In this document: positions 1 through 6,767 of the stretch, in pieces
Layout: every line of letters starts with the position of its first letter
Position numbering within the stretch: the first letter of the stretch is position 1
Origin: Actinomycetes bacterium
GTDB taxonomy: Bacteria; Actinomycetota; Acidimicrobiia; Acidimicrobiales; RAAP-2
Reading direction: 5' to 3'
Length of the DNA stretch: 11,771 bases
Assembly (NCBI GenBank): GCA_021784205.1
Contig: JAJXTB010000089.1
Location: forward strand, 1 to 11,771
Made by a program: the position numbers and the translations under genes
Notes under the pieces: model-generated
Databases searched by the model: none
Told to the model about the DNA's origin: nothing
The model's input: only the letters and a program-made list of their open reading frames with translations

Positions 1-1262
1 GAGGGCGAGAAGATGACGTGGCGGCTCTTACCGTGGCGTTTGGCCTCGTAGAGCGCGACGTCGGCCTCCTCGACCACCTGCTCGCTGTCGGGTGAGTCCG
101 CGTTCCACACGACGACACCCACGCTGGCGCGCTGTTCGATGACGTCGCCGGCGATCGCGAAGGGTTCGCGCAACGCGTCGATGAGGCGCGTCGCGATCTG
201 CTCGGCTTCGACCTGGCTGTGCAGACCCTCGGCGAGGTAGAGGAACTCGTCGCCACCAAAACGACACAGCGTGTCCGAGTCGCGCGTGACCGCCTCGAGC
301 CGCTGAGCGACCTCGACGAGGAGTTGGTCGCCCACCAGGTGGCCGTGGGTGTCGTTCACGCCCTTGAAGTCGTCGAGGTCCACGAGCAGCACCGCCCCGC
401 TGCCGCCCTGGCGCATCACTCGTGAGCGGGCCTGGCTGAGCCGATCCTCGATGAGCGCCCGGTTCGCGAGGCCCGTGAGCGGGTCGTGCAGCGCCTGGTG
501 CGAAAGCTGGGTCGTGAGTTCTCGCTCCTCGGTGATGTCGCGCTCGCTGATCACGTAGTAGAGGATGTTGCCGCGCGCGTCGCGCGCGGGCGAGCGCGAC
601 ACCTCCACCACGATGACGTGGCCGTCCTTGTGGCGATAGCGCTTGACGTAGCGCATCCGCTCCACGCGACCCTCGAGGGTCTGGCGGTGGGAGTCTTCGG
701 TGATGCCCACGTCTTCGGAGTAGGTGAAGAGCTTCGAGTCGCCTCCCATCAGCTCCTCGCGGCTAAAGCCCACCATCGCGCAGAAGGCGTCATTGGCCGC
801 CACGATGTTGTCGTCGAGGTCGGTGAAGATGATCGGCGACATCGAGTTCTCAAAGGCCAGGCGAAAGCGCTGCTCTAGGTCGCGGTGGGCGGACTCGGCG
901 TCGCGGGTGGCGCTGACGTCTCGCACGGTGGCGAGCGTCCAGGTCTCCTCACCGAGCACCAGGGGCGACCACGCGACGTCGACCGTGAGAGTCGTCGCGT
1001 CGGCGCGCACGAGGCTGATCTCGCCCTCGTGCGCGGTCTCGGCCAGCGCCGCGTCGCGAGGGGCGCGCGAGACGACCTGGGTGTCCTTGAGCAGGGTCGC
1101 CAGCGGCAGTCCCACCAGGTCCTCGGGGCATCTCCGCGAGAGGGCGGCCGCGTAGGAGTTGACCCCGCGAATCACGCCCGCGGGGTCCACGACGACGACG
1201 CCGTGAGAGATGGCCTCCGCGAACGCCCGCCACCCGGGAAACCACTCGTCGAGACTTGTCAC
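1..1262 (-). CDS. PAS-PAS-GGDEF diguanylate cyclase (3' end outside window)
   Basis: The frame is open from a GTG at 1262 to the window edge (420 codons visible), so the C-terminus is missing. Residues about 10-120 and 135-245 look like two PAS sensor domains; the second ends in an ERDITEER segment typical of the PAS-to-GGDEF linker. The GGDEF domain begins at HDPLTGLANR (259-268). It has the metal-binding VDLDDFK stretch (294-300), an intact RFGGDEF (334-340) and an inhibitory I-site RDSD (327-330) exactly five residues before GGDEF. It should therefore condense two GTP into c-di-GMP with product inhibition. No transmembrane segment is visible, so it is probably cytosolic. In-frame TAA and TGA codons lie just upstream, and 1262 is the first standard start after them; only a weak G-rich ribosome site precedes it. 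It lies 67 bp downstream of the HD-GYP gene on the same strand. Whether an EAL or another domain follows cannot be seen. Confidence 0.9.
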   Translation of the reverse strand, partial: MTSLDEWFPGWRAFAEAISHGVVVVDPAGVIRGVNSYAAALSRRCPEDLVGLPLATLLKDTQVVSRAPRDAALAETAHEGEISLVRADATTLTVDVAWSPLVLGEETWTLATVRDVSATRDAESAHRDLEQRFRLAFENSMSPIIFTDLDDNIVAANDAFCAMVGFSREELMGGDSKLFTYSEDVGITEDSHRQTLEGRVERMRYVKRYRHKDGHVIVVEVSRSPARDARGNILYYVISERDITEERELTTQLSHQALHDPLTGLANRALIEDRLSQARSRVMRQGGSGAVLLVDLDDFKGVNDTHGHLVGDQLLVEVAQRLEAVTRDSDTLCRFGGDEFLYLAEGLHSQVEAEQIATRLIDALREPFAIAGDVIEQRASVGVVVWNADSPDSEQVVEEADVALYEAKRHGKSRHVIFSP

Positions 1263-1329
1263 ACCCCCACTTTCACCAACCGGCCCCAGGGGTCATTCTT
1301 ACACCTGCCCATAACGGGCGGGTCGATGG

Positions 1330-2868
1330 CTACCCGTCGCCCAGGGTGCCCAACGGTCGCGGACTCGCAAAGGAGAAGCCCGCTTCGAAGATCGCCACGC
1401 AGTTCTTCACCACGTCGGTGTCGTAGAGTTCGCCGGCCCGAGAGTGCACTTCGTCGAGGGCCCGCTCGAGGCCGAGCTCACTGCGGTAGGGACGGTGGTT
1501 GGTCATCGCCTCGATGACGTCGGCCACCGCCACGATGCGCGCGGGCAAGATGATCTCGCTCGCCGCGAGTCCCTGGGGGTAGCCCGAGCCGTTGATGCGC
1601 TCGTGGTGTTGGAGAGCGACGTCGGCGATGGGCCAGGGGAGATTCGCCTCGGCGAGGATGTCGTAACCGAAGCGGGCGTGGCGCTGAACCATCTGGTACT
1701 CGAGCGGGGTGAGGCGACCGGGTTTAGTGAGGATCTCCGAGGCGATCGCGGTCTTGCCCACGTCGTGGACGTCGCCGGCCTGGCGGATCAGCTCGACCGT
1801 CGGCGCGTCGATGCCCATGTGCGCGGCGATGGCCGCGGAGAGGCCGCCGACCTTGGACTGGTGTCCCGCGGTGTAGGGGTCACGCGCCTCGGTGATGCGC
1901 GCGAGGGCGGCCAAGATGCCGTCCAGGGCGCCGGCGACCTGGTTCATCGAGCGAATGTGGGTGATTCCGAACTCGACCTCGCGCGCCATCACCTGGAGGG
2001 CGTGGGTCACCGGAGGAGAAAACGCGTCGACGTGGCGCGAGTACACGCTGAGACAGGCCCGCTGGCCCCCGGGGTGAAAGGGGATCGCCACCGAGGAGCG
2101 CAGACCGAACTCGCGGGCGCGCTCGCGCCACGGCGCGTAGAGGGACCGATTCACGAGGTCGCTCACGACCTGGACCCGTCCCGTTCTCAGGCACGTGCCC
2201 GCCGGGCCGAGGCCGTTGGCCTTCGTGCCCGACCACGACACCATGCCCGCCTGGAGGTAGTCGGTCTCGCCCGCGGCGAAGGCGTACTCGACCTCGTACT
2301 CCTCACCGGGCAGGGCCAGGGCGATCCAGGCGAGCGCGTAGCCCGCCTCGTCCACGAGGTAGCGGCAGAGGTGGCGCTGCGCGTCGGCCTCGTCGGTGGC
2401 GAACGACACGTAGCGGCTGACCTCAGAGACCATGGACATCGTGGCGTCGCGCACCACGCGGTCCGTCTGGTCGAAGTAGGAGGTAACGACGCCGATCACC
2501 GTGTCCTCGACGCGCACGGGATAGACGTTCACCGAGAGCCAGCGACGCCGCCCGTCGGGCAGCGTGAAGCCCGTCACCACGCTCTGGCGCGCCTCGCCCG
2601 TCACCAGAGCCACTCGGTGAGGCTGTTCGAGGGGGGCGAGTGGCGAACCGGCCTCGTCACTGACCCGCCACTCGTCGTCGAAGAGGACCGATCCGAGCAG
2701 GTCCTCTCGCGACACCCCGAAGATGTCGCGCACGCGCGGGTTGCAGTCGATGACGGTCCCCGCGGCGTCGGTGAGGATGAAGGCGACGAGGGAGTTCTCG
2801 AGGAATCCGATGTGCTCGAGGACGTCCTTGAGTGACCACGCACCCAGCGTCATGTCAGCGTCGCCCAC
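1330..2868 (-). CDS. PAS-GAF-HD-GYP phosphodiesterase, likely c-di-GMP degrading
   Basis: Counting from the GTG at 2868 (512 residues), a PAS domain covers about 25-140, a GAF-like domain about 150-305 and an HD-GYP domain about 316-495. Visible metal and catalytic residues are the His of YTAGHQSK (336), the HD pair of VHDVGK (368-369), the His of RHARFGYDI, and HHERINGSGYP with GYP at 429-431. VAVADVIEAM and NHRPYR follow in the usual family order. The common Asp of HHERxDGxGYP is Asn here, a frequent variant, so activity is expected. HD-GYP proteins hydrolyse c-di-GMP to pGpG or GMP; the PAS and GAF parts probably sense a ligand. The start is uncertain: the frame stays open to a TTG at 2925, and there is an ATG at 2883, but only the GTG at 2868 has a strong Shine-Dalgarno sequence. 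It lies about 100 bp after the preceding gene, so it may have its own transcription. Confidence 0.9.
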   Translation of the reverse strand: MGDADMTLGAWSLKDVLEHIGFLENSLVAFILTDAAGTVIDCNPRVRDIFGVSREDLLGSVLFDDEWRVSDEAGSPLAPLEQPHRVALVTGEARQSVVTGFTLPDGRRRWLSVNVYPVRVEDTVIGVVTSYFDQTDRVVRDATMSMVSEVSRYVSFATDEADAQRHLCRYLVDEAGYALAWIALALPGEEYEVEYAFAAGETDYLQAGMVSWSGTKANGLGPAGTCLRTGRVQVVSDLVNRSLYAPWRERAREFGLRSSVAIPFHPGGQRACLSVYSRHVDAFSPPVTHALQVMAREVEFGITHIRSMNQVAGALDGILAALARITEARDPYTAGHQSKVGGLSAAIAAHMGIDAPTVELIRQAGDVHDVGKTAIASEILTKPGRLTPLEYQMVQRHARFGYDILAEANLPWPIADVALQHHERINGSGYPQGLAASEIILPARIVAVADVIEAMTNHRPYRSELGLERALDEVHSRAGELYDTDVVKNCVAIFEAGFSFASPRPLGTLGDG

Positions 2869-2871
2869 GCC

Positions 2872-2877
2872 CCTCCT
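2872..2877 (-). promoter_or_regulatory. Shine-Dalgarno AGGAGG deciding the HD-GYP start
   Basis: On the minus strand a full AGGAGG ends three bases before a GTG at 2868. The spacing is slightly short, but neither the ATG at 2883 nor the TTG at 2925 has any such site. This is why the shorter start was chosen. Confidence 0.45.
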
Positions 2878-2966
2878 CGTCATGTCGACGTTGGTCAGCG
2901 TAGCGGCGCGAGCGTCTTCTCGCAATGAATCTGCCGCTCGCGGGGGCGCCTCGCGTCGCGCTCGTG

Positions 2967-3557
2967 CTAGGACTCGCGCGTCGCGGCGAAGCGATTGAGC
3001 GCGTCGAGGGTCGCCTTGGCCGCCGCGAGGACGTCCTCGTCGGCCTGGGCGACGCCGAAGCGATCCTCGCCGCTCTCGCGCGAGCGCAGCGCCACGATGA
3101 CGGGCCAGCTGCGCAGAGCGGTCACGTTGGTCACCGACAGCAACGTGAAGGGAATGTCAAAGCCCAGATCACCCAGCGCCGCCAGGGTCGCCTCGGCGCC
3201 GCCGATCAGCGGACCACTGCCCGTGCGGGCGAACGCGTGGCGTCCGGCGAGGGACAACTCGACCTCGCACCCGCCGCTGTGGGGATCGAACTCGGCGCGC
3301 TCGAGGACGACGCGCACGCCGCCCACGACGACGGGCTTCAATTCCTCGTTGGCGCTCTCGACGATGATGCGCGCCTCGGGGAAGTACAACGTGGCGATCT
3401 GCTGGGCCACCGTCTCGGTGTCGCGCGCGTTGGGTCCGTAGACGAGCAGCGTCACGCCACCCACGCCGTCGTCGTCGTTGCGCTCGAGCGCCACGTTCAA
3501 CACGCCCGGCAGGCTGCGCAGCTCGAGTTCGAAATCCTCTTCGGTCGTCGACATCAT
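2967..3557 (-). CDS. Uncharacterised protein coupled to diguanylate cyclase, possible two-domain ACT-like/LeuA-regulatory-like fold
   Basis: 196 residues with no signal peptide or membrane segment, so probably cytosolic. Residues about 10-70 read as a small alpha/beta unit: GVLNVALE, then GVTLLVYGP, a helix and ARIIVESAN. This resembles an ACT or ferredoxin-like fold. Residues about 80-190 read as a second unit of long alternating strands ending in two helices (AEATLAALGDL and DEDVLAAAKATLDALNRF). This is reminiscent of the regulatory domain of 2-isopropylmalate synthase and of paired-domain hypothetical proteins I recall from Actinobacteria. No catalytic motif is evident. The start ATG at 3557 overlaps the stop of the GGDEF gene in an ATGA; a second ATG follows directly at 3554. 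The tight coupling to two c-di-GMP enzymes suggests a regulatory partner that binds a small ligand. That role and both fold assignments are inference; the reading frame itself is secure. Confidence 0.82.
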   Translation of the reverse strand: MMSTTEEDFELELRSLPGVLNVALERNDDDGVGGVTLLVYGPNARDTETVAQQIATLYFPEARIIVESANEELKPVVVGGVRVVLERAEFDPHSGGCEVELSLAGRHAFARTGSGPLIGGAEATLAALGDLGFDIPFTLLSVTNVTALRSWPVIVALRSRESGEDRFGVAQADEDVLAAAKATLDALNRFAATRES

Positions 3558-4357
3558 GAGATTCGAATGCCCTTTCGCTCGTAGAGTCTCGCGTCCGCGA
3601 TGCGCACCAATTCTGCCGGATCGGTCGAGTCGCGCGGTGACGTCGCGGCGCCGATCGTGAAGTCCACGAGGTCGCCGGTGGCCTTTAAGTGCGTGCGCAG
3701 TCGATCGACGAAGCCCACGGCCTCGGGACCCTCGGCGTTGGACAAGATCACCGCGAACTCGTCGCCGCCCAGTCGCGCGGCGGTGTCGCCGTGACGCAGC
3801 GCGTGGCGCAGCGCAAAGCCAAACTGACGCAATACGTAGTCGCCGAACTCGTGTCCGGCGCGGTCGTTGATCGCCTTGAAGTCATTGAGGTCGATGACGA
3901 CCAGTGAGAACGCCCAGCCGTAGCGCGCGCTGCGCGACGCCGCGGTCTGCAGGGCGGTGTCAAAGCTTCGCCGGTTGCACACGTTGGTCAGCGGGTCATG
4001 GTCGGCGGAAAAGCGCGCCACGTGCAGCGAGAGCGCCAACTGACAGGCCGTGCGAATGGCGTCGCACTCAAAGGCCGGCACCACGTCGGGCCAGCAGTAC
4101 AGGCCGGGGTCGCCGTCGACGCGCGAGATGCGCGAGGACTGCAGGCTGGCGCGACCGAGGCGAAAGGCCTGGGTGCCAATGGACTCGTGGTTCAACACGA
4201 CGATGACGTCATCGAGGTGGTGTCGCTCGGCGACGCGCTCGAGCAGCGTGTAGATGAAGCCCACCCCGAGCTCGCTCGACTCGAGCTCGTTGGTCATCGT
4301 CTCAAAGAGCCACGGCTCGTAGTTGCCCTGACGAGGCTCGGCCGAGGTGGTGGTCAT
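3554..4357 (-). CDS. Short GGDEF diguanylate cyclase
   Basis: 267 residues. The N-terminal 115 residues form a compact, mostly hydrophobic sensor that does not clearly match PAS; part of it (VIVVLNHES to FRLGRASL, about 51-72) could be a reduced GAF-like unit. The GGDEF domain runs from DHDPLTNVCNRRSFD (119-133) to the C-terminus. It shows VIDLNDFKAIND (154-165), ARLGGDEF (194-201) and an intact I-site RHGD (188-191), so synthesis of c-di-GMP with feedback inhibition is expected. The extreme C-terminus (RLYERKGIRIS) is short, leaving little beyond the fold. No membrane segment is seen. The ATG at 4357 overlaps the stop of the upstream GAF-GGDEF-EAL gene by ATGA, and its own stop overlaps the start of the next gene in the same way. 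It is thus the middle member of a coupled triplet. Confidence 0.92.
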   Translation of the reverse strand: MTTTSAEPRQGNYEPWLFETMTNELESSELGVGFIYTLLERVAERHHLDDVIVVLNHESIGTQAFRLGRASLQSSRISRVDGDPGLYCWPDVVPAFECDAIRTACQLALSLHVARFSADHDPLTNVCNRRSFDTALQTAASRSARYGWAFSLVVIDLNDFKAINDRAGHEFGDYVLRQFGFALRHALRHGDTAARLGGDEFAVILSNAEGPEAVGFVDRLRTHLKATGDLVDFTIGAATSPRDSTDPAELVRIADARLYERKGIRIS

Positions 4358-6657
4358 GACGCGTCGGCGTATTGCTGCGTCACGTCGCCGGTGCGCAGCA
4401 CCGCTTCGGACGCGGAGCCGGCCTGAAGCAGCGCGACGAGGTCGCGCGGCGCCACCGGCACAGAGATGAGATAGCCCTGTCCCCGGTGACAGCCCAGTTC
4501 GAGCAGCTTGTCCACGACGCGGCTCGACTCGATGCCCTCGGCAATGATCTCCAGGTTGAGTGCGGTGCCCAGGCGAATGATGGACTCGACGATGGCCCGG
4601 TCAAAGGGGTCGGAGTTGATCCCGCGCACGAAGCTCATGTCGAGCTTCAACAGGTCGACCGGCAGGTTCTTCAGTTCGGTCATCGAGCCAAAGCCCGTAC
4701 CGAAGTCGTCGAGAGCGATCTCGACGCCGAGCTCTTGGAAGCCCCTCAGCACCTCGGCGGTCTTGTCCGAGTCGTCCATCACGGCGTACTCGGTGATCTC
4801 GATGCACAGACGATCCCCGGGCACGTCGTTGGCGCGCAGTTGCTCGGACACGTACTCCACGAGGTCACCCACCTTGAAGTCGGCCGGCGACATGTTCACG
4901 CGCACAATGAAGTTCAACTGCGGGTAGTCGCGGCGCCACGCGCCGAGCTGGCGACAGGCCTCGGCGAAGACCCAGCGGCCGATGTTGGTGACCAGTCCCG
5001 TCTCCTCGGCCACGGTGATGAAGTCCGACGCCGCGAGCAATCCCCGCGTGGGGTGCTGCCAGCGCACCAGGGACTCCACGGCAAGCAGACGCCCGGTGCG
5101 CAGGTCCACCTCGGGCTGAAAGTGCAGACGCAGGCCGTCAGAGCCAATCGCCTCACGCAACAACAGCTCGGTCTGAGAACGCTCGTCGGCCGCGTCGGCC
5201 AGCTCGGTGTCAAAGATCACGGCCTGGTTGCGACCGCGGGCCTTGGCCGCGTACATCGCGACGTCGGCGCGACCGAGCAGCTCGAGGCCGTTCTTCGCGC
5301 CCCGGCTCGCCAGGGCGATGCCAATGCTCGCGGTGTGATTCATCCGCTGGCCGCTGATCTCCACGGGCTCGGCGATGACGTCGAGCATGCGGTAGGCGCT
5401 CGCGAGCACCTCCATCTCACTCTTGGCCTTGTCGACGAGGAAGACGAACTCGTCGCCGCCCAAACGCGCGACGAAGTCGTTGGCGCGCACGCTCGTACGC
5501 AGGCGGTCGGCCATCGTGATGAGGAGTCGGTCCCCGCTCTGGTGGCCGAGGTAGTCATTCATCACCTTGAAACGGTCGAGGTCGATCACCATCACCGCGG
5601 TGTCGCGACGCGCCTCGAGCCGGGCCTTGAGCTCGGCCACCAGCGCGCGACGGTTCGCCAGACCCGTCAGCTCGTCGTGGTTGGCGTTGTAGATGATCTT
5701 CTCCTCGGCGTCAATGCGCGCCTGGAGTTGGACCAGCATGGAGGCCACGGCCTGGAGGGCGTTGATCTCGGCGATCACCCACGGGTGCGGCGTGAAGTGC
5801 AAGAAGCCCAAGATGCCCCACGTCACGTCACCGATCATCAGCGGCACGGCCGCGCCCGTGGCGGGCTGGGTCTGGGACGCGTTGTTCACGAGCTCGCGGT
5901 AACTGTCGTTGGCGTCGTCCTCACCGGTTAGATAGGGCGCCTTGAGATCGCGCATCGCCATGAAGATCGGATCGGAGTCAAAGGAGACTTCCCCGAGCGG
6001 GTCCGGGTCGGGGACGTCTTCGCGAATCGGCCACTCCGCCTCAAGGATCGAGAGCCCGCGCGCGTGATCGTTGCGCCGCAACAGCGCCACGTCGGCCCCG
6101 AGGTACTCCGCCAGCACGCGCGCGGTCCAGTTAAAGACCTCCTGGCGATTCGACGAGTTGGCCGACATGAGTCGCTCGGCCACCTGGGTGACGAGGGCGT
6201 CGAGACCCTTTTGCTGCAGCAGCGAGTTTTCGCGCGTCGCGAGGGTGGCCACGTGGCTGAGCAGGCTCGAGAAGGCCCGGGTCACGGACTTCTCGCGGTT
6301 TGACCAGGTCTTGCCGTGGCGCGCCACCACGAGCGCGCCCACGACGCCACCGTCGCGCACGCTGATCGGCTCGGCGATGACACCCCACTCGACGCCCAGG
6401 ATCACCACGGAAAAGGGGGCCACCGACTGGACGTGCAATTCGGCGCGCACGCGTTCGCGAATCTCGCTGTAGGCGTCCGCCGACGACTCGCCCACCAGGG
6501 GCTCCATCGAGAAGCCCGGGATCAACTCGTCTCCGCGCGCGACGAGGGCGACGATTTCGGTGCCGGGGATCACCTGCAGGAGCGTCTCGACGACGAGGCG
6601 CGTTTCCTCCATGGCCTTGTCCAGGTACGTCTCGGTGATGCGCCTCACGGAAACCAA
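4354..6657 (-). CDS. GAF-GGDEF-EAL dual c-di-GMP synthase/phosphodiesterase
   Basis: 767 residues. Residues about 15-140 form a GAF-like region and about 150-315 a second GAF domain. GGDEF follows at about 325-485 and EAL at about 495-745. The cyclase half has VIDLDRFKVMND (357-368), ARLGGDEF (397-404) and I-site RAND (391-394). The phosphodiesterase half has ESL (528-530) instead of EAL but keeps the key Glu. It also has Asn588 (VNMSP), Glu620 and Glu623 (CIEITE), DDFGTG (650-655), Lys671 (LLKLD), EGIE (707-710) and Gln727. Both halves look active, so the protein may switch direction with its sensor input. From memory this is the architecture of M. tuberculosis Rv1354c, which also lies directly downstream of an Rv1355c-type gene. 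No start has a clear ribosome site: TTG at 6657 gives the longest form and GTG at 6648 is equally possible. The stop overlaps the next gene in an ATGA. Confidence 0.93.
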   Translation of the reverse strand: MVSVRRITETYLDKAMEETRLVVETLLQVIPGTEIVALVARGDELIPGFSMEPLVGESSADAYSEIRERVRAELHVQSVAPFSVVILGVEWGVIAEPISVRDGGVVGALVVARHGKTWSNREKSVTRAFSSLLSHVATLATRENSLLQQKGLDALVTQVAERLMSANSSNRQEVFNWTARVLAEYLGADVALLRRNDHARGLSILEAEWPIREDVPDPDPLGEVSFDSDPIFMAMRDLKAPYLTGEDDANDSYRELVNNASQTQPATGAAVPLMIGDVTWGILGFLHFTPHPWVIAEINALQAVASMLVQLQARIDAEEKIIYNANHDELTGLANRRALVAELKARLEARRDTAVMVIDLDRFKVMNDYLGHQSGDRLLITMADRLRTSVRANDFVARLGGDEFVFLVDKAKSEMEVLASAYRMLDVIAEPVEISGQRMNHTASIGIALASRGAKNGLELLGRADVAMYAAKARGRNQAVIFDTELADAADERSQTELLLREAIGSDGLRLHFQPEVDLRTGRLLAVESLVRWQHPTRGLLAASDFITVAEETGLVTNIGRWVFAEACRQLGAWRRDYPQLNFIVRVNMSPADFKVGDLVEYVSEQLRANDVPGDRLCIEITEYAVMDDSDKTAEVLRGFQELGVEIALDDFGTGFGSMTELKNLPVDLLKLDMSFVRGINSDPFDRAIVESIIRLGTALNLEIIAEGIESSRVVDKLLELGCHRGQGYLISVPVAPRDLVALLQAGSASEAVLRTGDVTQQYADAS

Positions 6658-6727
6658 CTTTTCTTCGAACCGACACTTTTAAAGAACAGCGGCACAGAGC
6701 CCACAACGTGAGCGCTACTGGTTCCCA

Positions 6728-6757
6728 ATAGTAAGGCACGTACCGTCAAATCGGCAA
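6728..6757 (-). promoter_or_regulatory. Possible sigma70-type promoter for the GAF-GGDEF-EAL operon
   Basis: In the 110-bp gap before the GAF-GGDEF-EAL gene, the minus strand reads TTGCCG, 18 bases, then TACTAT. Each hexamer matches the consensus at four of six positions. The gap is AT-richer than its surroundings. A second weaker pair (TTGTGG, 17 bases, TTTAAA) lies closer to the gene. No terminator hairpin for the preceding gene is visible, so read-through is also likely. Confidence 0.3.
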
Positions 6758-6767
6758 GAAAAGTTTG

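Noticed and set aside
1267..1319. Short dyads GCCC-ataac-GGGC and GGCCCCAGGGGTC between the HD-GYP and PAS-PAS-GGDEF genes
   Set aside because: The first has a four-base stem and no T-run in the direction of transcription; the second has no loop. Neither supports a terminator.
1444..2835. 463-residue open frame on the plus strand
   Set aside because: Antisense to the PAS-GAF-HD-GYP gene with low-complexity composition and no recognisable motif.
2925..3584. 219-residue plus-strand frame opposite the uncharacterised protein
   Set aside because: The minus-strand gene has ATGA coupling to its neighbour and a regular strand/helix pattern; the plus frame has neither and is biased in composition.
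4372..5931. 519-residue open frame on the plus strand
   Set aside because: It lies wholly antisense to the GAF-GGDEF-EAL gene, whose motifs are unmistakable. Its composition is rich in His, Val, Leu, Gly and Asp without any domain, as expected for an antisense frame in high-GC DNA.
6658..6767. c-di-GMP (GEMM-type) riboswitch in the leader of the c-di-GMP operon
   Set aside because: No GEMM-like conserved core or paired helices could be recognised in this 110-base gap.
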